The notes below the pieces were generated by a model. It was not told where the DNA came from. It searched no databases and saw only the letters and a list, made by a program, of their open reading frames with translations. A program made the position numbers and the translations under genes. From assembly GCA_031288745.1 (NCBI GenBank), contig JAITQT010000262.1, positions 1 to 6,520 of the forward strand: a DNA stretch of 6,520 nt, written 5' to 3'. Source of the stretch: Deltaproteobacteria bacterium. Its GTDB lineage: Bacteria > Desulfobacterota > Desulfarculia > Adiutricales > Adiutricaceae. Shown piece after piece: positions 1 through 5,444 of this stretch (its first letter is position 1; every line of letters begins with the position of its first letter).

Positions 1-431
1 GAGCAGAGAGCTAAGTAGAAACCTCAAAAGAACTACTGTTAAGATCTTAAGGGTAGGCTAAAACTCAATTACAACTCGAAAGTCGCTACCAGCCGCAACG
101 TGGGGAAAAAAAGATTTGGTGAACGGTTACGTTTTTAAAAACAGATCATAACCGAATCTTCATGGTTAAACGGTCAAGATCATGGTTATTTTTAGATTGC
201 TCAGCCTACTCTATAACCAAACCAACGCCAAAGAAATTAGTTCCTATAAAGATATATGGTTTAATACCTCTTAAAAACGATAAAATACTTTTAACTAATT
301 ATGGCGAATTTCAATCGCCGGGCCTAAGTATATCATGATTCGATTTTTGGTGCCTTGATAAAGTCAAAGGCTTAATTCTAAGCTTATACACCTTGCCTAA
401 GCGGGCCCCTTTTCTTTGTCTTTTGATTTAT

Positions 432-570
432 TTTTAGCTAAAATTGATCGAAGCGCAAAAACCCCTTAAAAGCAAAGTAGTTTAAAAAATTAACTAGTAA
501 TAAGGCCCTGTTACAAATTTAAGGACTGATAAAGGTGACTTTTTGCGCTTCGATCAAAATTTAGTTAAAA
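432..570. repeat. Long inverted repeat pair, about 30-nt arms
   Basis: The left arm (432-461) and right arm (540-570) are reverse complements over about 30 bases. They share a perfect 18-base core, TTGATCGAAGCGCAAAAA on the left, and then continue outward with one mismatch and a one- to two-base slip. The outer end of the left arm is itself the palindrome TTTTAGCTAAAA. The arms enclose about 78 bases of AT-rich sequence without a coding frame. The 139-bp layout fits a non-autonomous miniature element or a large RNA hairpin. I could not find a clear target-site duplication at its edges, so the mobile-element reading is tentative. Confidence 0.65.
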
Positions 571-662
571 TCTTGGACGGTCAATATCATTCCCTCCATA
601 TGCCTATCTTTACCAACTGCCCTAACCAAGGTTAAAACTAATGGTAAAATTTTCCCATTTCT

Positions 663-668
663 TATAAT
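663..668 (+). promoter_or_regulatory. Possible -10 box (TATAAT) upstream of pssA
   Basis: A perfect TATAAT lies about 110 bases before the pssA start, at the left edge of a very AT-rich block. No good -35 box stands 16-18 bases upstream (the sequence there is close to AATGGT). In such AT-rich DNA a match can arise by chance, so this is only a candidate promoter. Confidence 0.25.
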
Positions 669-680
669 ATTATTTAAATA

Positions 681-705
681 TTTAAATATAGTTACTATAT
701 TTAAA
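681..705. promoter_or_regulatory. AT-only dyad upstream of pssA
   Basis: Two perfect 11-base arms (681-691, TTTAAATATAG, and 695-705, its reverse complement) are separated by TTA. It directly follows an ATTTAAAT tandem repeat and sits between the candidate -10 box and the pssA start. It could be an operator or the bend of a promoter region. Low complexity makes chance symmetry more likely than usual. Confidence 0.35.
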
Positions 706-768
706 ATTATAGGACAACTTTTTTACTGCTCTGACCTTGTTCCCAATCATTCAAGGCCGCTATCTACC

Positions 769-774
769 GGAGAG
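769..774 (+). promoter_or_regulatory. Shine-Dalgarno site of pssA (decides the start)
   Basis: GGAGAG lies four bases before the ATG at 779. This favours ATG 779 over the in-frame TTG at 737, which would add 14 residues not typical of the family and has no comparable ribosome binding site. Confidence 0.65.
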
Positions 775-778
775 ATTC

Positions 779-1654
779 ATGTCTCAAAAAAGAAAGCCTA
801 AAGGCGACCGTCGCCGAGCCATTTATATTTTCCCGAATTTGTTTACCACCATGAGCCTATTTTTTGGCTTTTATTCTATTATGTGCTCTTTCCAAGGTCG
901 CTTTTATACCTCGGCAGGTTTTATCCTCTTAGCCGCCCTCATGGACGGGCTCGATGGCACTGTGGCCCGCATGACCAACACCACTAGCCGCTTTGGAGTG
1001 GAGTATGATTCCTTATCTGATTTAATCGCCTTCGGGGCCGCTCCGAGTATTCTAACCTACCTCTGGGCGCTAAAGCCAGCCCAATTGCGCTTATATACCA
1101 TCATCCGCCCCGACGATTATAGCCTAGGCTTTGGCTTGGTGGCCGCCTTTATTTATCTGGCCTGCGGGGCCCTGCGCCTAGCTCGCTTTAACGTTTCCTC
1201 TGGCCAGCGCGATCCCGGCTTCTTTCAAGGCCTACCCATCACCGGTGCGGCCGCCCTGGTAGCCGCCTGCGTTTTTTGGCACTACCGAATTCCCAATAGG
1301 GTGGATGCCCCAGACGGACCAATGGTCCTAATCTACATGCTAATTTTATCTTTTTTAATGATCTCAACCCTTGATTTTATAAGTTTTAAACATAGAATCT
1401 TTGTCCATAACAAGCACCCCTTCGAAACCTTGGCCATCTTCGTTATTTCTCTAGCTATTATCATCACTAAAGCCAAGACCCTCCTTTTACCTTTAGGTCT
1501 AATTTATCTAAGCTTAAGCGTGATAATCACTATTGTCCGCCGCTCTCGAAAAAAAAATTTACCCCCAGAGGCCTCTAACTCAGTCAATCTTAGCAAACCG
1601 CCCCCTGACAAACTTAAGGGCGGAGGCGACAATAACGGGAGTGAGGGAGGATAA
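779..1654 (+). CDS. pssA: CDP-diacylglycerol--serine O-phosphatidyltransferase
   Basis: This integral membrane enzyme of the CDP-alcohol phosphatidyltransferase family joins CDP-diacylglycerol and L-serine to give phosphatidylserine and CMP, the first committed step to phosphatidylethanolamine. The 291-residue protein (from ATG 779) carries the complete family signature D-x2-D-G-x2-A-R-x8-G-x3-D-x3-D at residues 56-81 (D56, D59, G60, A63, R64, G73, D77, D81), so all metal- and CDP-binding acidic residues are present. A basic N-terminus (KRKPKGDRRR) precedes the first hydrophobic segment, the typical LRLARFNV stretch follows in the middle, and several further membrane segments make up the C-terminal half. 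The last 35 or so residues form a polar, Lys/Pro/Gly-rich cytoplasmic-type tail that looks lineage-specific. The decarboxylase gene psd, often adjacent, is not in the window. Phosphatidylglycerophosphate synthase is excluded by the LARFNV and FPNLFT context, though only by family resemblance. Confidence 0.93.
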   Translation: MSQKRKPKGDRRRAIYIFPNLFTTMSLFFGFYSIMCSFQGRFYTSAGFILLAALMDGLDGTVARMTNTTSRFGVEYDSLSDLIAFGAAPSILTYLWALKPAQLRLYTIIRPDDYSLGFGLVAAFIYLACGALRLARFNVSSGQRDPGFFQGLPITGAAALVAACVFWHYRIPNRVDAPDGPMVLIYMLILSFLMISTLDFISFKHRIFVHNKHPFETLAIFVISLAIIITKAKTLLLPLGLIYLSLSVIITIVRRSRKKNLPPEASNSVNLSKPPPDKLKGGGDNNGSEGG

Positions 1655-1956
1655 TCAGTCCAGCCGCTTTTTTTCTATCAAATTTTCTTATTACGCTATT
1701 TTAGTGTATAATAAGTCGGCATAAATTTGACGGTCTGGATAAAGCCAAAAATTTTCCGTATACTTACTTTTAAGGGCCTATTTTTTTTATCTAATTTATT
1801 TTTACTCTCGACTTAATTCTTAGTTGATATTTTTTTTATCCAATTTCTTTAGCCCTTTTACCCACATTAGTAGGTCTTAGCTTTTATTATCTTCTTTAAA
1901 CCCTATCGTCCGTTTAGCCGCTAGTCTTATCGTCGTTAAGTCGCGAGATATAGAAG
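1655..1956. other. T-rich spacer between pssA and the SPOR gene
   Basis: No coding frame is convincing here. The + strand is strongly T-rich with several runs of seven or eight T. A TATAAT occurs at about 1706-1711 without a clear -35 box. A run of T near 1669 lies shortly after pssA but lacks a good adjacent stem, so I do not call a terminator. The spacer contains the direct repeat at 1779-1846. It separates pssA from the next genes, so a promoter for the SPOR-fumarase pair is likely to lie in it. Confidence 0.55.
1779..1846. repeat. Direct repeat, two 19-nt T-rich copies
   Basis: The sequence TATTTTTTTTATCYAATTT occurs at 1779-1797 and 1828-1846, with a single difference (T versus C) and a start-to-start distance of 49 bases. 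It could be a small local duplication or coincidence in low-complexity DNA. Confidence 0.4.
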
Positions 1957-3033
1957 ATGAATGTTCTCTTAATCATAGCCGGTGCCGCCTGCGCCGTAGC
2001 GGCCTGTTCGTTTATCTATTGGCGGTTTTTCTCCACCTCCAAATTCCCGGTGGCTGGTGGAGGAAAACAAAGGCTTTACACTAGGGAAACTGGATTTGTT
2101 AAACAATCTTTCTTTCCCATTAGCGAACGTCTTATTACGTCAAAAAAAGGACGCGAAGGCTCTTCCAGACTTCTCGGCCTCTTAAGCCTAGTTGCGGTTA
2201 TAGCCATATTGACTGGCTGGCTCATAGTCTCTTTGGTTATATTTAAATCCGACCCCCAGCCACAAGAAGCCTCGACTGAAAAGGCCCTGAGCGAAAAACA
2301 GTTAAAAAGTGTGCCGGCTATATCTTATGTTAAGACTATTAATAGAGAGTTAGCCCCACCTCCCTCGCTAGAGGAGCTTAAAGCCGCCAACGAGCCCATA
2401 GCCCAGCTACCGCAAAAACCATCCTTAATTCCAGCCCCCTTCCCCCCACCGGCCAAAATCCCCCCCTCGCCTCTACCGGCGGCCCCCGGCGTCTTTGCCC
2501 CGGTTGAAGAGGGAAGCTACGGTAACGCGCTTGGGGAAAATCAAGACTATATCGCCTTGGCCGCCATCTCTGTCGCTCCCAATAATAGCCGTATGTCTGC
2601 GGCCGGAAGACAAGCGGCAGGTAACACATCAGGTAAAATTCTAGTAACAAAAGAGTCCCCTGAAGAAAATAGGCGCTTAACCGCTCCTCTGACCCAGGCC
2701 CCTATCACCGTCTCGGCTGCGGCCGCTGTAACTGGCCAAAAGGTTGATAGTGCCACCGGCTCAGCCGGGTCCCTTATTTCAACTCAAACCAAAATTCGTA
2801 AATACACTGTTCTTATCAACTCTTTTACCCAACCGGCCAACGCCGAAACGTTTAAGAAAAAACTTATCGGTCAGGGGGTGCCTGCCGTTATTTCGGAAAT
2901 TAGTATTAACAATAAAATCTGGTATAGAGTGATGGCCGGAACCTTTGAGGACAAATCCTCGGCAGAGGCCTTTGTCAAAGAGCTTAAGCTAAAAAACGTC
3001 TCCGAAAACCCTTACGTTAAGCCTATAATGTAG
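1957..3033 (+). CDS. SPOR-domain membrane protein
   Basis: The 358-residue protein has a C-terminal SPOR domain (about residues 280-356, beginning RKYTVLINSF and including WYRVMAGTFEDKSSAEAFVKEL). This fold binds glycan strands stripped of stem peptides and so brings proteins to the division septum. There are two hydrophobic segments, residues 2-22 and about 72-96 (LLGLLSLVAVIAILTGWLIV), the second preceded by basic residues. A long low-complexity linker (about 134-280), rich in Pro and Ala, would span the periplasm. The second segment is the usual single anchor of FtsN/DedD-like proteins, and the first is an unusual extra. A lipobox-like VAAC at 14-17 lacks the usual basic n-region, so a lipoprotein is unlikely. 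The ribosome site is weak (GAAG next to ATG). The gene ends four bases before the fumarase gene, so the two are probably one transcript. The exact ortholog cannot be named. Confidence 0.87.
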   Translation: MNVLLIIAGAACAVAACSFIYWRFFSTSKFPVAGGGKQRLYTRETGFVKQSFFPISERLITSKKGREGSSRLLGLLSLVAVIAILTGWLIVSLVIFKSDPQPQEASTEKALSEKQLKSVPAISYVKTINRELAPPPSLEELKAANEPIAQLPQKPSLIPAPFPPPAKIPPSPLPAAPGVFAPVEEGSYGNALGENQDYIALAAISVAPNNSRMSAAGRQAAGNTSGKILVTKESPEENRRLTAPLTQAPITVSAAAAVTGQKVDSATGSAGSLISTQTKIRKYTVLINSFTQPANAETFKKKLIGQGVPAVISEISINNKIWYRVMAGTFEDKSSAEAFVKELKLKNVSENPYVKPIM

Positions 3034-3037
3034 TTTT

Positions 3038-3877
3038 ATGCGCCTAATTTCCACCGAAATAATTTGCGCCGAGGTGCGTGATCTCTTTTTGATGACTGCT
3101 TTTATCTTGCCTGAAAAAATACGCCGTCGCCTAGCCTCGGCGGCCATGACTGAAACGACCGAGCCAGGCCAAATGATCTTAGAACGATTACTGGAAAATT
3201 GCGAATTGGCCACCTCCAACTTCACCCCCCTTTGCCAAGACACTGGCTTAGCCCAAGTGGTCTTAGAAATTGGTCAGCAAGTCTTCTTTGAAGGGCCGCC
3301 GCTGATTCAAGCCATTGAAACAGGAGTACGCCAAGCCTACCAAGTGGGCTTTCTAAGAAAATCAACCTGTCACCCCCTAACTAGGCAAAACCTTGGCGAC
3401 AATTGCCCACCCATCATCGAAACCATAATTACTTCCGGCGATAAGGTGCTCATCAAAACTATGGCCAAGGGCGGCGGCTGCGACAATAAAAGTCGGCAAA
3501 TTATCCTAAAGCCCACAGCTACTATGGCCGAGGTGCGACAGTCAGTGGTCGATTTAGTTATCCAAGCCGGTAGCGACGCTTGCCCTCCCATTTGTCTTGG
3601 CCTATGTTTAGGGGGCAATTTTGACTCTGGGCCCAGATTAGCCAAAAGGGCCTTGATGGACCTCTTTGAAGACCCGCCCATGACCGACGAGGAATCGGAT
3701 ATCGCCGAGGCCCTCTTTGAAGACATTAACGCCACCGGCTTAGGACCCATGGGGCTTGGCGGACTCAATACTGTCTTAGGTGTAAGGGTTAAGATTGCTC
3801 CTTGTCATATCGCTTCTTTGCCAGTGACTCTTAATATTAATTGCCACTCTCTTAGAACCGGCCAAGTTCTTCTCTAA
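3038..3877 (+). CDS. Class I fumarase / tartrate dehydratase alpha subunit
   Basis: This 279-residue protein is the N-terminal-type (alpha, FumA/TtdA) subunit of two-subunit iron-sulfur hydrolyases, which interconvert fumarate and malate or dehydrate L-tartrate using an oxygen-sensitive [4Fe-4S] cluster. Family landmarks appear in order: CQDTG (66-70), KGGGCDNKS (144-152), ACPPICLG (181-188), GLGPMGLGG (234-242) and the final HIASLPVTLNINCH (257-270). C66, C182 and C269 match the spacing of the three cluster ligands in one-chain class I fumarases. The length is that of a complete alpha subunit, and the start aligns with the family N-terminus. There is no good Shine-Dalgarno site, so translation may be coupled to the SPOR gene four bases upstream. 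The beta (swivelling domain) gene that usually follows is missing from the window. Fumarate and tartrate cannot be told apart from sequence alone; fumarase is more likely. Position 148 is Cys where Ser or Ala is usual, as I recall the family. Confidence 0.92.
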   Translation: MRLISTEIICAEVRDLFLMTAFILPEKIRRRLASAAMTETTEPGQMILERLLENCELATSNFTPLCQDTGLAQVVLEIGQQVFFEGPPLIQAIETGVRQAYQVGFLRKSTCHPLTRQNLGDNCPPIIETIITSGDKVLIKTMAKGGGCDNKSRQIILKPTATMAEVRQSVVDLVIQAGSDACPPICLGLCLGGNFDSGPRLAKRALMDLFEDPPMTDEESDIAEALFEDINATGLGPMGLGGLNTVLGVRVKIAPCHIASLPVTLNINCHSLRTGQVLL

Positions 3878-3899
3878 TCAGGCCCTAATATTTAGCTTA

Positions 3900-3969
3900 T
3901 CTCTTAGTGTCCGTTCACAAATGTGAACGTTTAAGGGCTCGTTCACATTTGTGAACGGACACTCTCTTA
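3900..3969. repeat. 7-bp direct repeats flanking the miniature element
   Basis: TCTCTTA occurs at 3900-3906 and again at 3963-3969, each abutting one terminus of the inverted-repeat element with no gap. Removing the element and one copy restores a continuous TTATCTCTTAATG junction. This is direct sequence evidence for an insertion event. A chance seven-base match at exactly this placement is improbable, although the T/C-rich context lowers its weight somewhat. Confidence 0.75.
3907..3962. mobile_element. 56-bp miniature inverted-repeat element
   Basis: Two perfect 23-bp inverted repeats (3907-3929, starting GTGTCCGTTCACAAATG, and 3940-3962) are separated by only ten bases, TTTAAGGGCT. Each arm contains a further partial dyad, GTTCACA-N2-TGTGAAC. 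The element is flanked exactly on both sides by the same seven bases, TCTCTTA, as expected from target-site duplication on insertion. It has no coding capacity and would need a transposase in trans. It lies where a fumarase beta gene would be expected. The family is unknown to me. Its RNA could also fold into a strong hairpin and act as a terminator for the SPOR-fumarase transcript, although no T-run follows. Confidence 0.78.
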
Positions 3970-4096
3970 ATGAAAACGTTAGCCTCGGCCCGGCTAAGGC
4001 TGATTTGCTGGCCTTGGCTAAATTTTTTAATCTTAAGTGGTTTCATCAGCCAAAAAAAGCCGCAGCACCCTAGCTAAAATTTTGGCCCTAAGTTAC

Positions 4097-4100
4097 GAGG
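4097..4100 (+). promoter_or_regulatory. Shine-Dalgarno site of the flavoprotein gene
   Basis: GAGG stands six bases before ATG 4107, with an A-rich spacer. It is the best-placed ribosome binding site in the window and supports this start. Confidence 0.6.
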
Positions 4101-4106
4101 AAAAAA

Positions 4107-4742
4107 ATGAAAATCCTATTAGTCAACGGCAGCCCCCATGAGCGCGGCTGCACCCATGTCGCCCTTACTCAAATCGCTACAACTTTAACCGAAGATGGGA
4201 TCGATTCGGAAATCTTTCATCTTGGCGCTAAGGCCATCTCCGGCTGCCGTGACTGCCGCAAATGTGCTCAATTGGAACGCTGCGTTATTAACGATCGGGT
4301 TAACGACTTTATTAAGCTTGCCCAAAATGCTGACGGTTTCGTTTTCGGCTCCCCCGTGCATTATGCAGCGGCAGGTGGAGCTATGGCCTCTTTTATGAGC
4401 CGGGCCTTTTTTTCAGCCTCTCAATCTGGCCGCTCGAAAATTTTTCGCCTTAAACCTGCGGCGGCCGTAGTTTCGGCCAGAAGAGCTGGGACCACGGCTG
4501 CGTTAGATCAGTTGAATAAATATTTTACCATCTCCGAAATGCCCATAGTCTCTTCGATATATTGGAATATGGTCCACGGCTTTACTCCCGACGATGTTAG
4601 GCAAGACCTAGAAGGCCTTCAAATCATGCGAGTTTTGGCTCGGAACATGGCCTGGTTTCTAAAGTGCAAGCTAGCCGGCCATAAGGCCGGGGTAGAGGAA
4701 CCTAGAGAAGAAGAGCGTATTTTCACAAATTTTATTAGGTAA
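4107..4742 (+). CDS. Iron-sulfur flavoprotein (Isf / NADPH-dependent FMN reductase family)
   Basis: The 211-residue protein has a flavodoxin-like fold typical of the FMN-reductase family. It opens with MKILLVNGSPHERG, the phosphate-binding loop for FMN (about residues 8-15), and has a second flavin-contact motif, GSPVHYAA (81-88). Between them lies C47-x2-C50-x2-C53-x5-C59, the compact cysteine motif that binds a [4Fe-4S] cluster in Isf proteins of anaerobic archaea and bacteria. Such proteins are soluble and move single electrons between ferredoxins or other carriers. Some reduce O2 or H2O2 and thereby protect anaerobes. The physiological partner here is unknown. The gene stands alone, about 230 bases after the fumarase gene and downstream of the miniature element, with its own ribosome site. 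The C-terminal 30 residues are basic-acidic and less conserved. A simple flavodoxin-family quinone reductase without a cluster is the alternative, but the four cysteines argue against it. Confidence 0.87.
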   Translation: MKILLVNGSPHERGCTHVALTQIATTLTEDGIDSEIFHLGAKAISGCRDCRKCAQLERCVINDRVNDFIKLAQNADGFVFGSPVHYAAAGGAMASFMSRAFFSASQSGRSKIFRLKPAAAVVSARRAGTTAALDQLNKYFTISEMPIVSSIYWNMVHGFTPDDVRQDLEGLQIMRVLARNMAWFLKCKLAGHKAGVEEPREEERIFTNFIR

Positions 4743-4888
4743 GCGTTTTTTATACAATTTCTCTCTAAAAGGCTATCCTTTAGTTTAGCAGCACCTAGAT
4801 TTCGTCACTAGTGGATATATAAGGTGCATTCCGCTTTGAATCTCTTTTTCATTACGAAGTTCTTTGATTTTCCTTTATTCTCACGTAA
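4743..4888. other. Spacer after the flavoprotein gene
   Basis: No gene is seen. The flavoprotein stop is followed by a short T-run (4745-4751) without a clear stem, so a terminator is not supported. CCGCTTTGAAT near 4830 pairs imperfectly with ATTTAAAGCGG ending at 4900, a 70-base-spaced dyad that may mark the eroded end of the adjacent transposase fragment or be chance. Confidence 0.4.
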
Positions 4889-5233
4889 AATTTAAAGCGG
4901 CGCTACACCCCAGCTTCCCACAAAAGGCATTCTTCACTTTACTGGGGTTGCTTCTGTCTTCTAACTAATACGCCTCTGAGTAGCTTGGATGTTTTGGTTA
5001 AGTACCATGATAAAAATGTTATAGAGAAGTCTTTTGACAACGTTAAAAACCTTATCTCAATGAAGAAAATGCGAACGCTCTTCACTAACGTAACAGATGG
5101 CATATTCTTCTGCGCATTCTTAGCTCTCAAAATCGTTTCCGAGCTTGGAGTCAAGCTAAGTAAATTCTTACGAAACCCACCTCTTCACGACGCCCGTTAC
5201 GGGCCGAAGGTGAGGCCAGAGGCGGCAAGATGA
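4889..5233 (+). pseudogene. IS4-superfamily (IS1634-like) transposase, 3' fragment
   Basis: An open frame without a proper start begins after a stop at 4886-4888. It reads GCFCLLTNTPLSSLDVLVKY, followed by HDKNVIEKSFDNVKN and GIFFCAFLALKIVSEL. This is the C-terminal catalytic part of a DDE transposase of the IS4/IS1634 type. The family signature Y-x2-R-x3-E-x6-K is visible as Y (5003), K in place of R, E (5024), K (5045), so the catalytic Glu is kept. The first two catalytic Asp regions are absent, and nothing in 4743-4888 supplies them. After about 5165 the reading no longer resembles the family and passes through the hairpin at 5178-5212, so the true 3' end is probably replaced or frameshifted. 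The fragment is too short to work. Confidence 0.72.
5178..5212. repeat. GC-rich hairpin at a transposon junction
   Basis: GCCCG-TTA-CGGGC (5192-5204) forms a five-pair stem. It is extended outward by TTC/GAA and CACC/GGTG pairs, with a bulge and internal loop. It interrupts the point where the IS1634-like frame loses family resemblance. It could be an insertion-sequence end or a repeated palindrome. There is no T-run, so I do not call it a terminator. Confidence 0.4.
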
Positions 5234-5240
5234 TTAATAG

Positions 5241-5398
5241 TTACAATTTGTTAGGGCTGACCAAAACCAACCAGACACTCCAGGCTTGATATTTGTTTTG
5301 TATTTTGGACAAAATATCCCTCTCATCGCGCACCTTGGTGGAGTCGACTATTAGGCCTTCGGATTGACACCGATGCGATTGAGCAGCCTACGGGCCAT
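5241..5398 (-). pseudogene. Degenerate transposase-like fragment
   Basis: On the - strand, MARRLLNRIGVNP (from 5398) runs, after a one-base frame change near 5360, into EGLIVDSTKV and RDERDILSKI, ending at a TAA at 5241-5243. The pattern of a helix followed by G-x-IVDST/A resembles the segment around the first catalytic Asp of IS5-type DDE transposases. There is at least one further disruption just upstream. The fragment lies between the IS110 gene end and the IS1634-like fragment. The assignment rests on a short stretch and is uncertain; the sequence could instead be the non-coding end of the IS110 element. Confidence 0.3.
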
Positions 5399-5444
5399 TT
5401 AATCATGCTGACTTAAGATTACCTCCTAGCTCTTTATGGCACTA

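Larger units (their letters stand above)
1..736. other. AT-rich region without a recognisable gene
   Basis: I find no convincing coding region here: all frames are broken by frequent stops and no fragment resembles a known protein family. No tRNA-like or rRNA-like pattern was seen. The stretch holds the long inverted repeat at 432-570 and, near its right end, a very AT-rich block leading into pssA. Two short copies of CATGGTTA lie around 160-187, which may be chance. The region could be an old intergenic spacer, a fully decayed gene, or contain an unrecognised small RNA. Confidence 0.6.

Noticed and set aside
1..430. A tRNA, small RNA or CRISPR array in the left region
   Set aside because: No cloverleaf pattern, no T-loop sequence and no regularly spaced repeats were found.
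737..778. TTG 737 as the pssA start
   Set aside because: It has no ribosome binding site, while ATG 779 has GGAGAG at a suitable distance and gives a typical N-terminus.
1598..1623. CCGCCC...GGGCGG hairpin near the pssA end as a terminator
   Set aside because: It lies inside the coding region, has a 14-base loop and is not followed by a T-run.
2378..2756. Open frames on the - strand opposite the SPOR gene
   Set aside because: They arise from the GC-rich Pro/Ala linker codons read backwards and show no domain or ribosome site.
3370..3768. 132-residue open frame on the - strand opposite the fumarase gene
   Set aside because: It mirrors a well-supported gene, has low-complexity composition, and no family resemblance.
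3907..3962. The perfect hairpin as a rho-independent terminator or a CRP-type operator
   Set aside because: No T-run follows on either side, and the TGTGA/TCACA spacing does not match a CRP site. The exact 7-bp flanking duplication is better explained by insertion, though a secondary terminator role is not excluded.
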